From Chamaecyparis obtusa (taxonomy: Eukaryota; Streptophyta; Pinopsida; Cupressales; Cupressaceae): DNA of 64,000 bases. The stretch is from positions 62,001 through 126,000 of the forward strand of contig BSBK01009275.1 in assembly GCA_027943335.1 (NCBI GenBank), written 5' to 3'. Below, piece by piece: positions 33,282-45,527 of the stretch (within the stretch, counting starts at the first letter, position 1; every line of letters begins with the position of its first letter). Under the pieces are notes generated by a model. It worked only from the letters and a program-made list of their open reading frames with translations. It ran no database searches and was not told where the DNA came from. The translations under genes were made by a program, and so were the position numbers.

Positions 33282-34781
33282 TGTTAATATGATTTAGAAC
33301 AAGAGAGAGGGGGGCTGAATCATTTGTTCTCAGGTCCTGATGTATAAAATAATCTCAAAAACTTATCCTTAAATTAGATCCAATAACCAAAACAAACTTG
33401 GTCATTACTGATTCAATAGTAGAAACATACAACAATGCAGTTCACTACCCAGCTGTAACTTAACTTGTAAAACATAGCAATGTTCAAACCAAAACATTCA
33501 CACAAGTATTAACACCAAGATTTATAGTGAAAACCCAATTTTGGAAAAACCACTTTGTAACATGCTACTATTATTTTCACTCTTCTGAAGTGAGCTCGGT
33601 AAAAAGCCAACCCTGTCAAAGGTTACAATACACACTGTCAGGTGTGACCCGGTTAAAGGATTTCAATCACCCTGTTAAAAGTGAGCCTAGTCGTGGGACT
33701 TGCATACACTCCATTAGAATGCAACCTGGTTCAAAGGATTTAACATATGACTGTTAAGTCAACCTCTGTTAAAAGGATTTTGACTGTTACAATGGTTAGA
33801 AAGTAGCGGCAATATTTATTTGAAAAATATACAACTCACCTTGCAAATATTAGATCCAATTCCATACACTAATGCTGGTTTACTGACTTTGAAACTTTTC
33901 CATTTCCATCTCTAATCTACTCGAAACTTTTCTTCAAGCAATCACCATAATTCTCCTTCAGTCTTTTCTGCTTATTCAGTCAATAAAACTTTCCTCTTCC
34001 AGCATTCTCTTTTCACCCATGTACATACATATCCAAAGCTCAGGTTCCCTTTATACTTTTTCTCAATTAGGTTAACTCATCTTTTGCCACTCAATCTCAT
34101 TCGTAGATCTTAGGGTTAGGTCAGATTCATTGAATCTACCCGCTTCATGTTCTTTGGCTTCTTTTCTAGAATCATCTCAAATCTCTTAAAGATTTACAAT
34201 AAAAAAATTTACAATGCATTTAATGCTTCCAAACAATCAATAAATAAAGTTAACATGTTTTACATAATCCAAGAATTCAACAATTTTGGTTCCAAAATTA
34301 AATTCTCTTCAAATATAAAATTGTTGTTGCTCGGTCAATACTGTGATTGTCCACTCACTCTTCATGTAGAAAGCTCGGTCAATACTAAAACTATTTCCTT
34401 AGCTTACACTATCTTCCTCGGCAATTAACTGTTGTTCAGTCGACACTATAATTTTGCTCGGCATATACCAACTCAGTCGACACTAACATTACTCGGCTTA
34501 AACATGATTTTTCCATTCTTTGCTCAGTCAAGCCTACCAGTTTAGTCTTCAGTCTTACTAAGATAAACAATACATTATCTCATCATTGTGCAACACAATC
34601 AAGTACACTTTTTAGTATCAAGATAACTCAACCTTTTCTTAGGTGCTATTGTTACCAACCTTACCTATCCCCTCAACAATAGTCGAATAGATATAGTACT
34701 TTCCTAAGTAGAAACAGTCTTACAAGTTAAGGTTTGACATCAATGACAATACAACAATTGTTTCAATTGCAATTTCCAACA
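33282..34781 (-). repeat. Element F 5' LTR (1500 bp)
   Basis: Same length as the 3' LTR, with many scattered substitutions. Starts on the minus strand at 34781 (TGTTGG) and ends at 33282. Followed on the right by aggtc. Confidence 0.95.
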
Positions 34782-34786
34782 AGGTC

Positions 34787-35099
34787 TATATAAACTATCT
34801 TAGAGTTGAAGGAGAATTCACTTCTTGTCATAGTACTACCATCACACCTTTATCAATCAGGATAGAACAATAAAATTATTGAAATTAATAGAAAAAATTG
34901 GTTAAAATGTTGAGCTTTGAGAACTTCATTATATGATAACAAAGAGAGTTTGCAAGGCATGTGAAAATAAATATGTTGGAAGATAAATGGGTAAAATAAA
35001 GAAGTTAAGCCCAAATTCATGGGGAGTTTTCATGACCTTGGAAATTAAGTTAGAAATGTATACATGTTATGAAAAATGTATATGTATTTATATTTAGGA
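34787..35099. other. Short unassigned stretch between F and LINE I
   Basis: No gene recognised. The sequence continues the AT-rich DNA interrupted by F. It may include diverged 3' end of LINE I, but no motif supports that. Confidence 0.4.
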
Positions 35100-35234
35100 A
35101 CTTACTCATTGTACACTATGACTAATTCATAGCATTCCTCTTCTTCTTATTTCATTTTTCATTACAACAAAGATAGTCTGTAATCTGCTTCTATATATGA
35201 TTTTATTAGTATTGGTTGAAGAACTAGGTAGAGG
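35100..35234 (-). pseudogene. LINE I, short piece of RT C-terminal region
   Basis: Minus-strand pieces KKKRNAMN and CTMSK resemble the block that follows the RT in plant L1 elements (usually xKxHAVxWxWCTxxK). The sequence carries on from 46735 on the far side of element H, with agagg duplicated at both junctions. Confidence 0.5.
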
Positions 35235-36438
35235 TGCTTGGCCAAATAATAGTATCAGAAACCTAGAGAAATGGACTACCTATTTCAGGATTGGACACCC
35301 CAAATGATTCCTAAATGCATTATTTGGTCTCATTTAATTATCAACCAAGTACGTAAACTTGGAATGGCATTTGCAAAGTATATGCTTCAAACCTTCTCTT
35401 TCTAAGTCTAAGGAATTCAAATGCTTATGCTTTAGGAAAACTATACTAAAATTGGTAAGCAAATGTATTCTAATCAAAGCAAGAAATTGTAGTTAGGAAC
35501 TACTCCAACTAACTGTGCTACAGAAATAGGCTACTAATTCTGATATCAGTAGCTCCAGGAACAATAGAGTTCTAATACATATAAATGAATAGGAAAATGA
35601 ACTCTACACTAACAGAATAATTCACTCATCAAGTGGGCCCCCTGGAATGAGTGAATGAGAAGTACAATCAAGAAAAAAGATGCAAACTTGAACTAAACAT
35701 TCTATTCATCCATAAAATGGTTACACTTGATTGAAATAGTATGCAAGAGTTCTATTAAAAACCAATTTGTTCAACTAACTCCAAAAGAGTCACAACAGTC
35801 AATTATTTAAAAGGAGGCTACAACTATCTCCTAAATCTACAATCACTTCATAAATGAGGATTGGTTACAACTCATAAAGTTTCACAATAGAAACATTATT
35901 AACCATGAATAATCTTGGAATATAGCGCACACTAAATCTACACATTGCATGCAACAGAAAGTATTGACTTGCTTGCAAAGATTTTGCAATCTGCGGTTGG
36001 CTTTGATGACTACCACGCTAGTATGTTGGTCTTTGAATATCCATATTCAACTCCTGTAGAATAATCAATGCACACACATCCAAGCATATACATATATATC
36101 CACATCATCAATATTAGGAAAAGGTGTAAGTCTTAATTATCACTCTTGCAAATCCTATAGCTACATGAGGTAACTACCCAAAACATAGCTTAGGCAAGGA
36201 AACATCCATTAACATGTATAGCTATTATATTCACCATTCCTATCCATGAATTTAAGAAGATATTATGTCTTTAGAAGTATCCACATTTCCATCTTATGTT
36301 CACAAACATATATAACATATACATAGAAACTAGAAGTTCATATGCTTAAAACTGTAAATTCATGTCTATGTGCAATAAAGTTGTTCTAGAAAGAGGATAA
36401 AAAGCACCGAGAAAGATGGCTATTTTATAAGCCCATCA
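35235..36438 (-). repeat. Element H 3' LTR (1204 bp)
   Basis: On the minus strand it starts TGATGGGCTTATAAAATAGCC, directly after the polypurine tract cagtttgggggaa (36439-36451). The early TATAAAAT just after the start is unusual for an LTR promoter and may be chance. Confidence 0.93.
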
Positions 36439-36747
36439 TTCCCCCAAACTGAACTATTGCTGGTCCCCAGTAATCATGAAGTTCTGAATCCTAGCACGGA
36501 CCCTCAAATCACTAACTATTCTCTGCTTAGACTCATCATGAACATAATCAAAGTATCCATGAGTTTCTTTGAGTCTTTCCCATCACTGGGCTTCATTGGC
36601 CATGTCATAATCTACTACACTATCATTCATTGCTAGCAATGGATGTAGGAAGAGTGAAGGCTTAAACCTTAATGGAAACCAACGGTTAAGGAGTGTCCTT
36701 CCCAAGATAATGCACCATGGCACTCTTCTTGTAGCAAGGGTTAGATT

Positions 36748-39121
36748 CTATGGTGAGTGAGGTTCCCTTGACTTTAGATCATGTGACATCCTTATCCACC
36801 TCTTTCTGGAGGCACTGATTTCTATGGCAACATCTTGTGAGGAATGCTGGTCCCAGTCTACAAAATATTGCTCTCGTATTGGATAGATCTTATTGGCTCC
36901 ACTAGTGTTTGCTATGATAGAAAGCCAGTCAAAATATGTCCACCTAGAGTGCTGAACTTTAGGCCTCATCATCAAAGGAGCTGACATTTCTTTATCTCTA
37001 TATGGCACAACATGATGTTCCCTACTCATCTCATTCTACATCCATGACATAACTTCTCTTAACTACGCATCCCCTACATAGAGGAGTGAATTCTATGCTG
37101 TGTCATCAGGAACTGCTAGGTTATGTAACTACAATTCACACAATAGGTTTTTCAGAGTCATTGGAGTAGACTGAAAGGCATAGTAAAATTCATGGGGAGT
37201 TGATATGGAAGGATTGAGGCCTTCTAAAATTCTTGTTAATTTGAAATTAACAAGTTTCTCATTAAGGAATAATGCATACACCGAAGATGGTGATCTGCAT
37301 TCCATCAGCTCTGGAATTAATCCTGTAATCTGAGCAATCCTCCATTTCAATATCTCAATCTCATATGATTTCTACTCCAACTGAGAATCCTACTCACTAA
37401 TGAATCATTTCAATTTTTCCTTTTCTAATTTACATTGTGTCTTTTCCCATAACAACTGTTGGTATAAGTTTATCCCTATAGCAAGGGGTGTAGACAAATC
37501 TAGTGGGGGTAAAGGTTCCCGATTGAGTATATCCACCCTTCTAGATGGAAAGTGAGGAGTTTTAATTGTTTTCTTTGGTGCAGAGGACTTCCCCTTCCAC
37601 AAAACAATTGTCTTTATTACATTGCTTTCCTCACTAACATCAGCTTCTACCTTAGCCAGCATTTCTAACCTATCCTGACTGGTTTGCTCGGGTACTTCTT
37701 CAATAATTTTAGTCCCAAAGTCAAGGGTTTCTTCTAAATTCATACTAACATCTGGCTCAGTAGAATTATCTACAAATTCCTTTGTGCCTTCAGAGTCCTT
37801 GTCACTATCAATCAGTATGTAGTTAACTCCAGGATTAACCTCTATTTATGGACTCTACTCTCTCAATATAGTGTCACTGGCTACAGTTTGATAAAACAAT
37901 TCCTTAGAAGACAAATTTTCCAAAGACTCATTTTATACAGATTCATGCTCTATGGATTCAGAAGACTCAAGGTTAATAATAGGAACATAAGCTTCATCAT
38001 CTTTCTCAGAAAGCCTTCTACTTCTCCTCATAGGGGGTATGGATGAGCTTGGAGGACTCTTCCATTTCTTTCTTTTAGTGACTACCTCCTCTGCAACTAC
38101 TTTAGGAGGGTTTTTAGAATTCTCCTCCCTAGGGGAATGTAGGGTTTCTTCCACATTATTAGTATTATCACTAGGCTGAGGTTCTAATATTTCCTATTCT
38201 GGCTCTATTATTTTACCCTTATCTTTCCTAGATGTAGACCTAGTCCTTACAAACGGTGAAGATTCAAGAATATTGGAAGCTTCCATACTATTTTTTTCTT
38301 CCTCTGAGAAGTAGAGGCTACATCACTGAAAGTTCTTTTTCTAGGTGACCTAGAAATGGAAGGAGAGGCTTTAGGATCATTCTCAATTCTTTAAACAATT
38401 TTACGAACCCTAGAGGATTTTTTCTCTCTCCGACCAACACCATGACCTCTAGGGCTGACTACTCTAGGTTCAACCTCATTCATTTGCAAAAATTCTTCCC
38501 ATGTCCCAACCTTTTGTCTATTCAATTCCCTTTCTACAATTAATTTTATTAAGCAATGATGTGAAATAGACTGGTTGCTTCCTGACTGGAGTAATAAAGC
38601 TTTCTTTTCATAATGTTAAATAGGAAGCTAGGAAGATTTACCAGTCTATTGTTGTGCCGAAGATGACTAAGAATTTTGAAATGCAAAGCATGCAAATACT
38701 TGTAGCGTCCCTCATAGGTGAAGTACTCAATAAAAAATGCAGCAGGCTGAATGAACTCTAGAGGCAAAGATAATCACCAAGTTCCTTGCTTCTTATTGAT
38801 ATCTAACTGAGGATCATGGTGCAAAGTGAACTGTGCTCTCGCTGAACGTAGTTCAAAATCTTTCACCCATTGTTCACCTTCTTGTGGCAAACCAGTCACT
38901 TCAGCTACTACATCTTCTGTTAATTCAATCTTCAAGCCTTTGACTTCTACAAATCTATCCTTCAAGGTAGATAAAAATTATAGAGCGACTTCCTCATTAA
39001 AACCTTTAAGGCTTAAACAATAATCCAGCAATCCTCTCCTTCTAAACATTTCACAATTCGACACATCGTCTAGCAAAACCTTGTGATCCATTGGCTCATG
39101 CTATTGAAGGTCACCTCCCAT
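36748..39121 (-). pseudogene. Element H extra 3' ORF, unknown function
   Basis: Begins at ATG 39121 on the minus strand and covers about 790 codons with several stops and frame shifts. N-terminal motifs: VLLDDVSNCEMFRRRGLLDY, KDRFVEVKGLKIELTEDVV, AEVTGLPQEGEQW, then PLEFIQPAAFFIEYFTYEGRY. The middle is rich in Lys/Arg/Ser/Pro (MRRSRRLSEKD), the rest acidic or mixed. No transmembrane segment is evident, so this does not look like an envelope. The (E)VTGLP box recalls IHQITGLP in ORF2 of element G. Plants have many unannotated 'putative plant transposon protein' ORFs of this kind; role unknown. Confidence 0.6.
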
Positions 39122-39838
39122 TGCTACTCTCAAACAAATTTTGAATTTGTAGAACTACAATTCCCACAAAGCTTGAGAATGGAAAGTCACAGACCTCAAT
39201 GCATTATAGAACAAGATGTTGCAGAAGAAAAGGTGGGGTACAAACTGTAACTTGATTCATAGAATTAAAGATTTTTGTATGAAATCTAATGATATAAGTT
39301 TTTCATAACATCTCATAATAGCTCGTGTGTGCCAAGGCTACCACCCCGAACACATCGTGACATATCATTAGAAATCAAGATCAAACTTTAATATCTTTAA
39401 TTCACTTTAAATGTGATGATGCAATCACAAGAGGACAGATCATAAAGTCATGTCGTAGACACAATTCAAAGACAAGAACTTTAATTTTACATGCTAATTT
39501 GAAATTTTGAAAATAGAATAGTTCCGCCCCCGCAACTAAGTAATGGCATGGGTCCCACTAGGCCAATTTAAGCAAGAGTGAAAAATTAAAACAACACAAA
39601 ATCCTAAAAATTAATGAATAAAAATAATATATGTATGAGTATATGTGGCATGAACTTGGAGGCGCTGCAAGAAGAGTTGCTCAAAAAAAGTGCACCTGCA
39701 TAATTGAAGTGATGGGATGGGGTGAATGGGTGGAAAAGAGAGAAGGTGAGATGAAAAAATTATTATGGAGAAATTATTCCACAAAATGTGAAATATTTAT
39801 TATGGTGTTCTTGAATGGAATCAAGAATTGACAGAAGC
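39122..39838. other. Element H non-coding spacer between integrase and extra ORF
   Basis: About 0.7 kb without recognisable coding on either strand. The plus-strand frame at 39631-39831 has no family features. It could hold a promoter or splice acceptor for the extra ORF, but no clear signal is seen. Confidence 0.5.
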
Positions 39839-41272
39839 CTAGGTGGAAGACCTAGATTCTTTGGCTATAGGATCGCTTGCTTGAGTTGTGCTCTGGAACT
39901 GCTTCATGAACTCATCACAGATAATAGGTTTGTGGTAAAGTTTTAGGTGATTCCCATTAATGAGTAACTTAAATTTAATAGGATCAATGGTTGAAAGTTG
40001 TACTGCTCCATTGTTAAATATTGATATGATCTCATAAGGCCCAAGCCATCTAGTATGAAATTTCCCAGGTGTGTGCTGGTATCTTAAATCATATAATAGT
40101 GCCCAATCTGCTACACAAAATTTCTTATCATGAATGAACTTATCATTCCATTTTTTTCTTTGTTGTTGTATCAACTCTATATTGTGGACAGTAGACTTTC
40201 TGTATTCATCCAATCTATTTAATTGTAGTAACCTATCTTCTTGTGTTGTGGTGATATCTATATCGATATCTAAGGTGATGCAAAGTGTTTTATGTTGGAA
40301 CTCAATTGGCATAGAGGTGGATTTTCCATATACCAACTCAAAAGGAGTAAACCTTGTGGTGGTTTTCCATGTGGTACGGTAAGCCCATATGGCTTTAGGA
40401 AGCCCTGTAGCCCAATCCTTTTTATGCATAGCCACTATTTTAGTGAGAATGGATTCTATCTCTTGATTTGTGATTTTAGCCTGGCCATTGGCCTGAGGAT
40501 GATAGGGTGAAGATTTTTCATGATGCACCATGTACTCCTACATCAACTCTATGATAAGGTTAGAGGTGAATTGTGCCCCTTGATCTGTGACAATTTCCCT
40601 TAGTACTCCAAATCTGGTGAATATGCATTCATAAAGAAACTTAGCAACTTTGTGATCTCTGGCATGTCTCATAGCTTTGGCTTCAACCCATTTGGTTGCA
40701 TAATCAGTACATACTAAGATATAAGACTTCCCATTGGAAGAGGGCTCAATAGGTCCAACGAAGTCAATACCCCACTTGTCAAAGGGTGTGATAGCTACCT
40801 ACGGCTATAGGGGCATTTCATCAAACTTTGTGGGACATCCCATACATTGGCACCTATCATAGTGCCAAGTATGTTTTTTTGCATCCTTATGCAATGTAAC
40901 CCAGTAGTATCTAGTTGTGAATATTTTGTAGGCTATCCTCTTTGTGGTAAAATGTCCTTCACATGGCTCATCATGGCATGCCCAAAGGATGTCATAAGTT
41001 TCATCCTCTTGAACACATCGCCTTGTTACCTAGTCTGGTCTTGTACAAAACATGAAGCCTGATATCCAAGAGAAGTTAAAACTCTTCTCAACTAATAGAT
41101 GACATTGTTTAGGAGAGAAGTGAGGTGGTGTTCTCCTTGTAGCGAGGTAGTTGGCTAAGTTTGCATACCATGGATTAAAAGAATCAATAGAACACAAGTG
41201 CTCATTAGTGAAGCTATCATCAATTGTTGTAGGATCATTTGGCACTTGCAATCGTGACAAGAAATTAGCCAC
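39839..41272 (-). pseudogene. Element H integrase
   Basis: Minus strand. Zinc-binding part: DILWACHDEPCEGHFTTKR and the following C..C; core: WGIDFVGPI (first Asp), YILVCTDYATKWVEA, REIVTDQGAQFTS (second Asp), then SSPYHPQANGQAKITNQE, where the Glu expected after NGQ(A/V) is Lys. So the DDE triad appears broken at its third residue, consistent with a G-to-A change. C-terminal part: WAYRTTWKTTT, FELVYGK, RWLGPYEI, NGNHLKLY. Stops near 40532 and 41030 also break the frame. Confidence 0.88.
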
Positions 41273-41493
41273 TACATTAGCATTTCCTAGTTTTCTATTA
41301 TCTTTACATCAAATTCCTAGATGAGGAGTAACCAGCATGCTAATCTACCACTAATGGCAAGTTTATTCATTAAGTACTTGATAGCTAAATGATTAGTATA
41401 AAAAAATACTTCATAGCTTGTGATGTAGTGCCTAAGTTTGTTTAGTGCCTAAAAAACTACTAATAACTCTTTTTTAGTAACAGTATAATTTAA

Positions 41494-42480
41494 TTATGCT
41501 CCTTGCAAATTTTTACTAATATAGTAAATTGCATGTTCAATAATACCTTCCTTCTCTCTCAGAATTGCTCCAATAGAATAGTCAGATGCATCTGTGTGAA
41601 TATAGAATGGAAGTTTCCAATCAAGTCCTCTGAGAATAGGTGTTGTTGTTAGAACATCTTTCAACTTCTGGAATGATGCTTCACATTCCTCTATACATGC
41701 AAATTCAGCTTCTTTCTTCAACAAGTTATATAATGGTTCTGCAAGTTGGCTAAAGTCTTTTATGACCCTTCTGTAGTAACCAGCATGGCCAAGGAAACTC
41801 TTGACATCCTTCTTCTTAATCGGTGTGGGAAGTGTGTTGATAACTATAATTTTTGCAAGGTCAACCTGAATTCCAAATGATGAAAGGTAGTGTCCCAGGA
41901 CAACTCCCTCCTCCATCATCATATAGCACTTCTCACTATTAAGAGAGAGATTATAATCTTGACATCTCTTAAGGACCTTTTCCAAGTTAGCTTGTTCTTC
42001 TTCAAATGTGGTTTCATGAGTTGTAAAGTCATCCATATAAATTTCAACACAATCAGCAGCAATGTCAAAGAAAATACCCAACATTGCTCTCTGGAAAGTA
42101 GCAGGGGCATTACACAATCCAAATGGAAAGATTGAATAAGAAAAGGTTCTCCAAGGATAGGTAAATGTTGTCTTGTCCTAGTCTTCTGGTGATATTTTTA
42201 TCTGATTATACCCACTAAAGCCATCTAGAAATGAAAAGTACTTTTTACCTGCAAGATTATCAAGCACTTGGTCAATAAAAGGTAGTGGAAAGTGATCCTT
42301 TTTAGTGGCTTTGTTAAGTTCTCTATAGTCAACACAGACTCTCCACTTTCCCCCTTTCTTTGGAAAAATTACAAGTGGAGAAACCCACTGACTGTCAAAA
42401 ATAGGATAAATGAAACTTGTGCTAAGAAGCTTTTGCAACTCGGTCTTAACTATGTCTCTTAAAGAAAGGTTAATTCTTCT
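41494..42480 (-). pseudogene. Element H reverse transcriptase and RNase H (Athila-like)
   Basis: Minus strand. WVSPLVIFPKKGGKWRVCVD, YRELNKATKKDHFPLPFIDQ, YFSFLDGFSGYNQI; a TAG at 42178; then MCNAPATFQRAM, EIYMDDFTTH (complete YMDD box, the YMDDFT form being typical of Athila-type RT), VLGHYLSSFGIQVD, FLGHAGYYRRVIKDFS, FYIHTDASDYSIGA (RNase H Asp), AIYYISKNL. RNase H continues in broken form to about 41273. Confidence 0.92.
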
Positions 42481-42585
42481 TTGAGCTTGCCTTACTGGCT
42501 TGTATTATGGGCTTATAAATATTTTTTGAGTATAGAGTTTTGGATCTAGCCCTTTCATGTCAGTGTAATCCCATGCAAAGGCTTG

Positions 42586-43370
42586 CTAACTATCCTGTAA
42601 AAGCTTGAGAAGACTAGACATCTGAGATTCAGTGAGGTTTTTATTAACATTCAGCTCCTTTCCTAAAACAATTTCAACTCTCTTGACTTTTTCTAACATT
42701 TGGACTTTTGCTATGGATGGAGACTTTATCTCATGGGGTAGCAAGGTGTGAAGATAATTAGGTGATGCAGAAAGCTGAGATGTGGTTTGATTGGGCATTA
42801 TTGTTTGAAGGGAACAATTTGGATCATCACAAGATGACTCCTTAGAACCATATTGGTTGGTAAGGATTGCTGCTAGTATATCATCCTCTTCTTGTGATAC
42901 CATGAATGGATTTCTCTCAATGACCATGAGTTTTTGCATAGAATTTGCTTCAAGGGAAACATCTCCTAAGTCTAGCCAGACAACTTGATCAAGTTCACTT
43001 TGGGGTTTTGTCGGAGAATACAGAGTTAACTTCTTGGTATTTATTCCATCTAATATGGTCATCTTTCCTAAACAACATGTAATGCAAGCATCAGCCATGG
43101 CTAGCCAAGGTTGTCCTAAGATTAATGGATATCCTCCTAGGGTAGCTTTGGGTGACAAGACTATGAAATCTGAAGGGTAATCTAAGGAATCCAAAGTAAC
43201 AAAAATATCCTCAACCATACCATCAGGCTTGACTATGGATTTATCAGCTAACTGCAATATTGTTGGTGTTTCCCAAAAAACAATGATACTAAGTTTCAAT
43301 AGAACTTCCCTAGTCATAACATTGATTGATGCTCCCAAGTCAATTAGAACATTCTAAATTTGGGTACCAT
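42586..43370 (-). pseudogene. Element H aspartic protease and linker
   Basis: Minus strand. LIDLGASINVMTREVLLKL carries the D-L-G-A-S active site usual in Athila proteases. It is followed by VEDIFVTLDSLDYPSDFIVL and GGYPLILGQPWLAMADA, typical of plant Gypsy retropepsins. The later part (ESSCDDPNC, SLLKLLQD) leads towards the RT. The region upstream, 43371-43820, is a Pro-rich linker with stops. Confidence 0.85.
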
Positions 43371-43820
43371 TAATGTAAATGGTTACCACTGGACTTCTTG
43401 GATCTGAATACTTAGGCATGACAACTTTTCTTAGCATGAGATCAGAGAGCTGGCTTAAGACATGGATAGTATCAGGGTCTTTCTTTTTCCTTCCAAGTTA
43501 TTTGATATAGGCTTCTTTAATTGCTTTGGTATAGATTGGAATTTCTTTAAGGGCATCCAACAAGGGAATCTACACTGTTGATTTCTTGAGTTGATCAATC
43601 AAATTAGTGGCTATAGGATTTTATTTAGGAGGAACTACCTGAGACAATCTTTGGGGATAAGGAGGATTCTTAGGCACTGGTGTAGTTTGAACAAGAGGTG
43701 GAACATCAACAGGCTGGTTCACGGGTAAGTCCTTAGCATCAGCAACTTCGGTTATTATTGGCTCCTTGGGTGCAAGTAGTGTAGTTCCTAATCTAAGATG
43801 GATATCATTTACGTGCAAGG

Positions 43821-44228
43821 AATAAGCTTGTTGCTTATTATTAGGATTTGGAGTTGGTTGAGTAGTAAGTTGAGTTGGCTTTTGAGGGTTTCAATTTTCT
43901 ATAGGAGGTGGTGACATAATAGCTTTCTACTGAGGTGGGGGCATTATTACTTATTGCTGACTAGGCTGATTGGGTCCCCACCGAGGTTGTGGTTTCTAGT
44001 TACCATGAGGTGGCCATTGGCTATTCTATTGCGGCTGCTGATAGGAGTTATACTACTATTGGTATGGGTTAAGTGGTGGTTGCTATAGATAGGCTTGGTT
44101 ATAGTAAGGCTATTGATTGGACCAGTTGTGATTCCAATTCTGACCTTGAGGAGTAGAATTTTGGGGGTTTTGGTTTGGCCAATAGCTATTATTATTATTA
44201 TTATTATAACCAAAATTATTCAATGGGT
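43821..44228 (-). other. Element H gag-protease linker, low complexity
   Basis: Degraded Asn/Gln/Pro/Tyr-rich region with a (TTA)n microsatellite at about 44187-44207. Short frames on both strands come from the low complexity. Confidence 0.55.
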
Positions 44229-45436
44229 TCAGAGGCATACCTTTTCTCTGAGCCCATGGGTGCCTTTGAGCAACATAGAAAACTTATCTATTCCATTCTC
44301 CTCATCTATGGCTTTGAACTCGGTGGGCATTGGGTTGATGTCCATAGATGAAACCATCTTACATTTATAGTTTCTCTTCTTTTCTCTGCAATGAGAATAG
44401 AACTCAACAAGCATAGCATCTGACTCTTCCTTCTTCCTCCTCTCTTGCATACTATCCAGCTAAGTGGCGACATCATTAATGATGTCTTGTTTGAAGTCAG
44501 ATAGAAAATTAGATAGCTCCATTTTGGATACTCTTGAACCACCATTGGACTTATGCGGTAGGTCTCTAAGTCCCCTACCCTTCTTCAAAGTGGCCCTTGA
44601 ATAATTTTGACATATATTCTTTATGTCAATCCAACCTTTTTGTGTGATATCTCCTCCTGCCATTAGGTCTAGAGCCTCAATACTTCCATCATTCACACCC
44701 TTTAGGAAGAAGTGTTTCTGAGATGCCTCATTTAGCTGATGCTATGTATTATTCTACAATTTGAACATGAATCTAGATACATAATCCTCCAAGGTTTCAT
44801 CCTCCTTCTGAGACATTTTAAAAATGTCATCACCTTTCAAATCTTGACCTCTACAGTACTCTTTGTACTTCAAAAGAAACATAGTGTGCATAGCATTCCA
44901 ATCTACTACAGCATTAGCACATAACCCCATGAACCATCTCAAAGAAGATTCTTTTACAGTTGATGAAAACAACTTCAGCTTGTGGGCATCAGTGGTATAA
45001 TCATAACTCCAGCAAAGAATATCAAATTCAAAGAGAAAGGTCTCAAGATCTTCTGTAAGGAGGCCATAAAATTTGGGAAGTGCAACAGTAGGTGTATTCT
45101 TCAAATTTTGGTTACCTTTCTATTGAGGTATAGGAAAAGGAAATGGAGACTAAGTAGCCATTCTAGGAGGAGGACCTAGTGGTGGTGGCTGATATATAAT
45201 AAGAGCAAGTGGGTTGTCTTGGTATTCAGTTCAGAAAATAGGTCATTCAAATGCAGTGATTCCTCAAATGATGAAGAGGATCTGTCTTCCTGAGCATCAG
45301 CAAATGGATTTTCAAAGGGTTCTTCTTCTTCATTCTCACTTTGAGGTTCTTCAACTTGAGGATTAAATAAATCAAATGGTTCTCCTTGGTAGTTACGGGG
45401 AAGAAATCTCCCAAGGTGATCTCTCCTTCTATGCAT
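44229..45436 (-). pseudogene. Element H Gag
   Basis: Minus strand. N terminus at 45436 (MHRRRDHLGRFLPR, acidic EEEEPFENPFADAQED); core at 45104-44754: LPKFYGLLTEDLETFLFEF, SLRWFMGL, VDWNAMHTMFLLKYKEYC, QKEDETLEDYVSRFM; then MAGGDITQKGWIDIKNICQNYSRA and a Cys-poor C-terminal part. No intact zinc knuckle; the HCREKKRNYKC piece may be a remnant. Stops at 44457-44459 and 44754 and a frame shift near 45176. Confidence 0.82.
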
Positions 45437-45505
45437 AAAATGCTTACTTAAGTACTAGATTAAAACCAAGAATGCAACTACAAGGATAAGTTTGAATTAA
45501 CACCA

Positions 45506-45523
45506 TCCCTGACAATGGTGCCA
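45506..45523 (-). promoter_or_regulatory. Element H primer-binding site
   Basis: The minus strand reads tggcaccattgtcaggga a few bases inside the LTR end at 45528, close to the Athila-type TGGCGCCGTTGCCGGGGA site (tRNA-Asp class). Confidence 0.82.
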
Positions 45524-45527
45524 AAAA

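Larger units (their letters stand above)
26955..34781 (-). mobile_element. Element F: complete Copia element, TSD AGGTC
   Basis: LTRs at 26955-28454 and 33282-34781 are each exactly 1500 bp (TGTTAA ... CCAACA on the plus strand). Flanks 26950-26954 and 34782-34786 are both aggtc. The minus-strand interior has the Copia order gag, protease, integrase, RT, RNase H, a tRNA-Met-type primer site and a polypurine tract. Stops and frameshifts in every domain make it non-functional. Confidence 0.96.

Noticed and set aside
36748..39121. Extra ORF of H as an envelope gene
   Set aside because: No signal peptide or transmembrane segment is visible; the composition is charged and the TGLP box points elsewhere.
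44187..44207. (TTA)n run in H as a regulatory element
   Set aside because: A plain microsatellite in the degraded gag linker.
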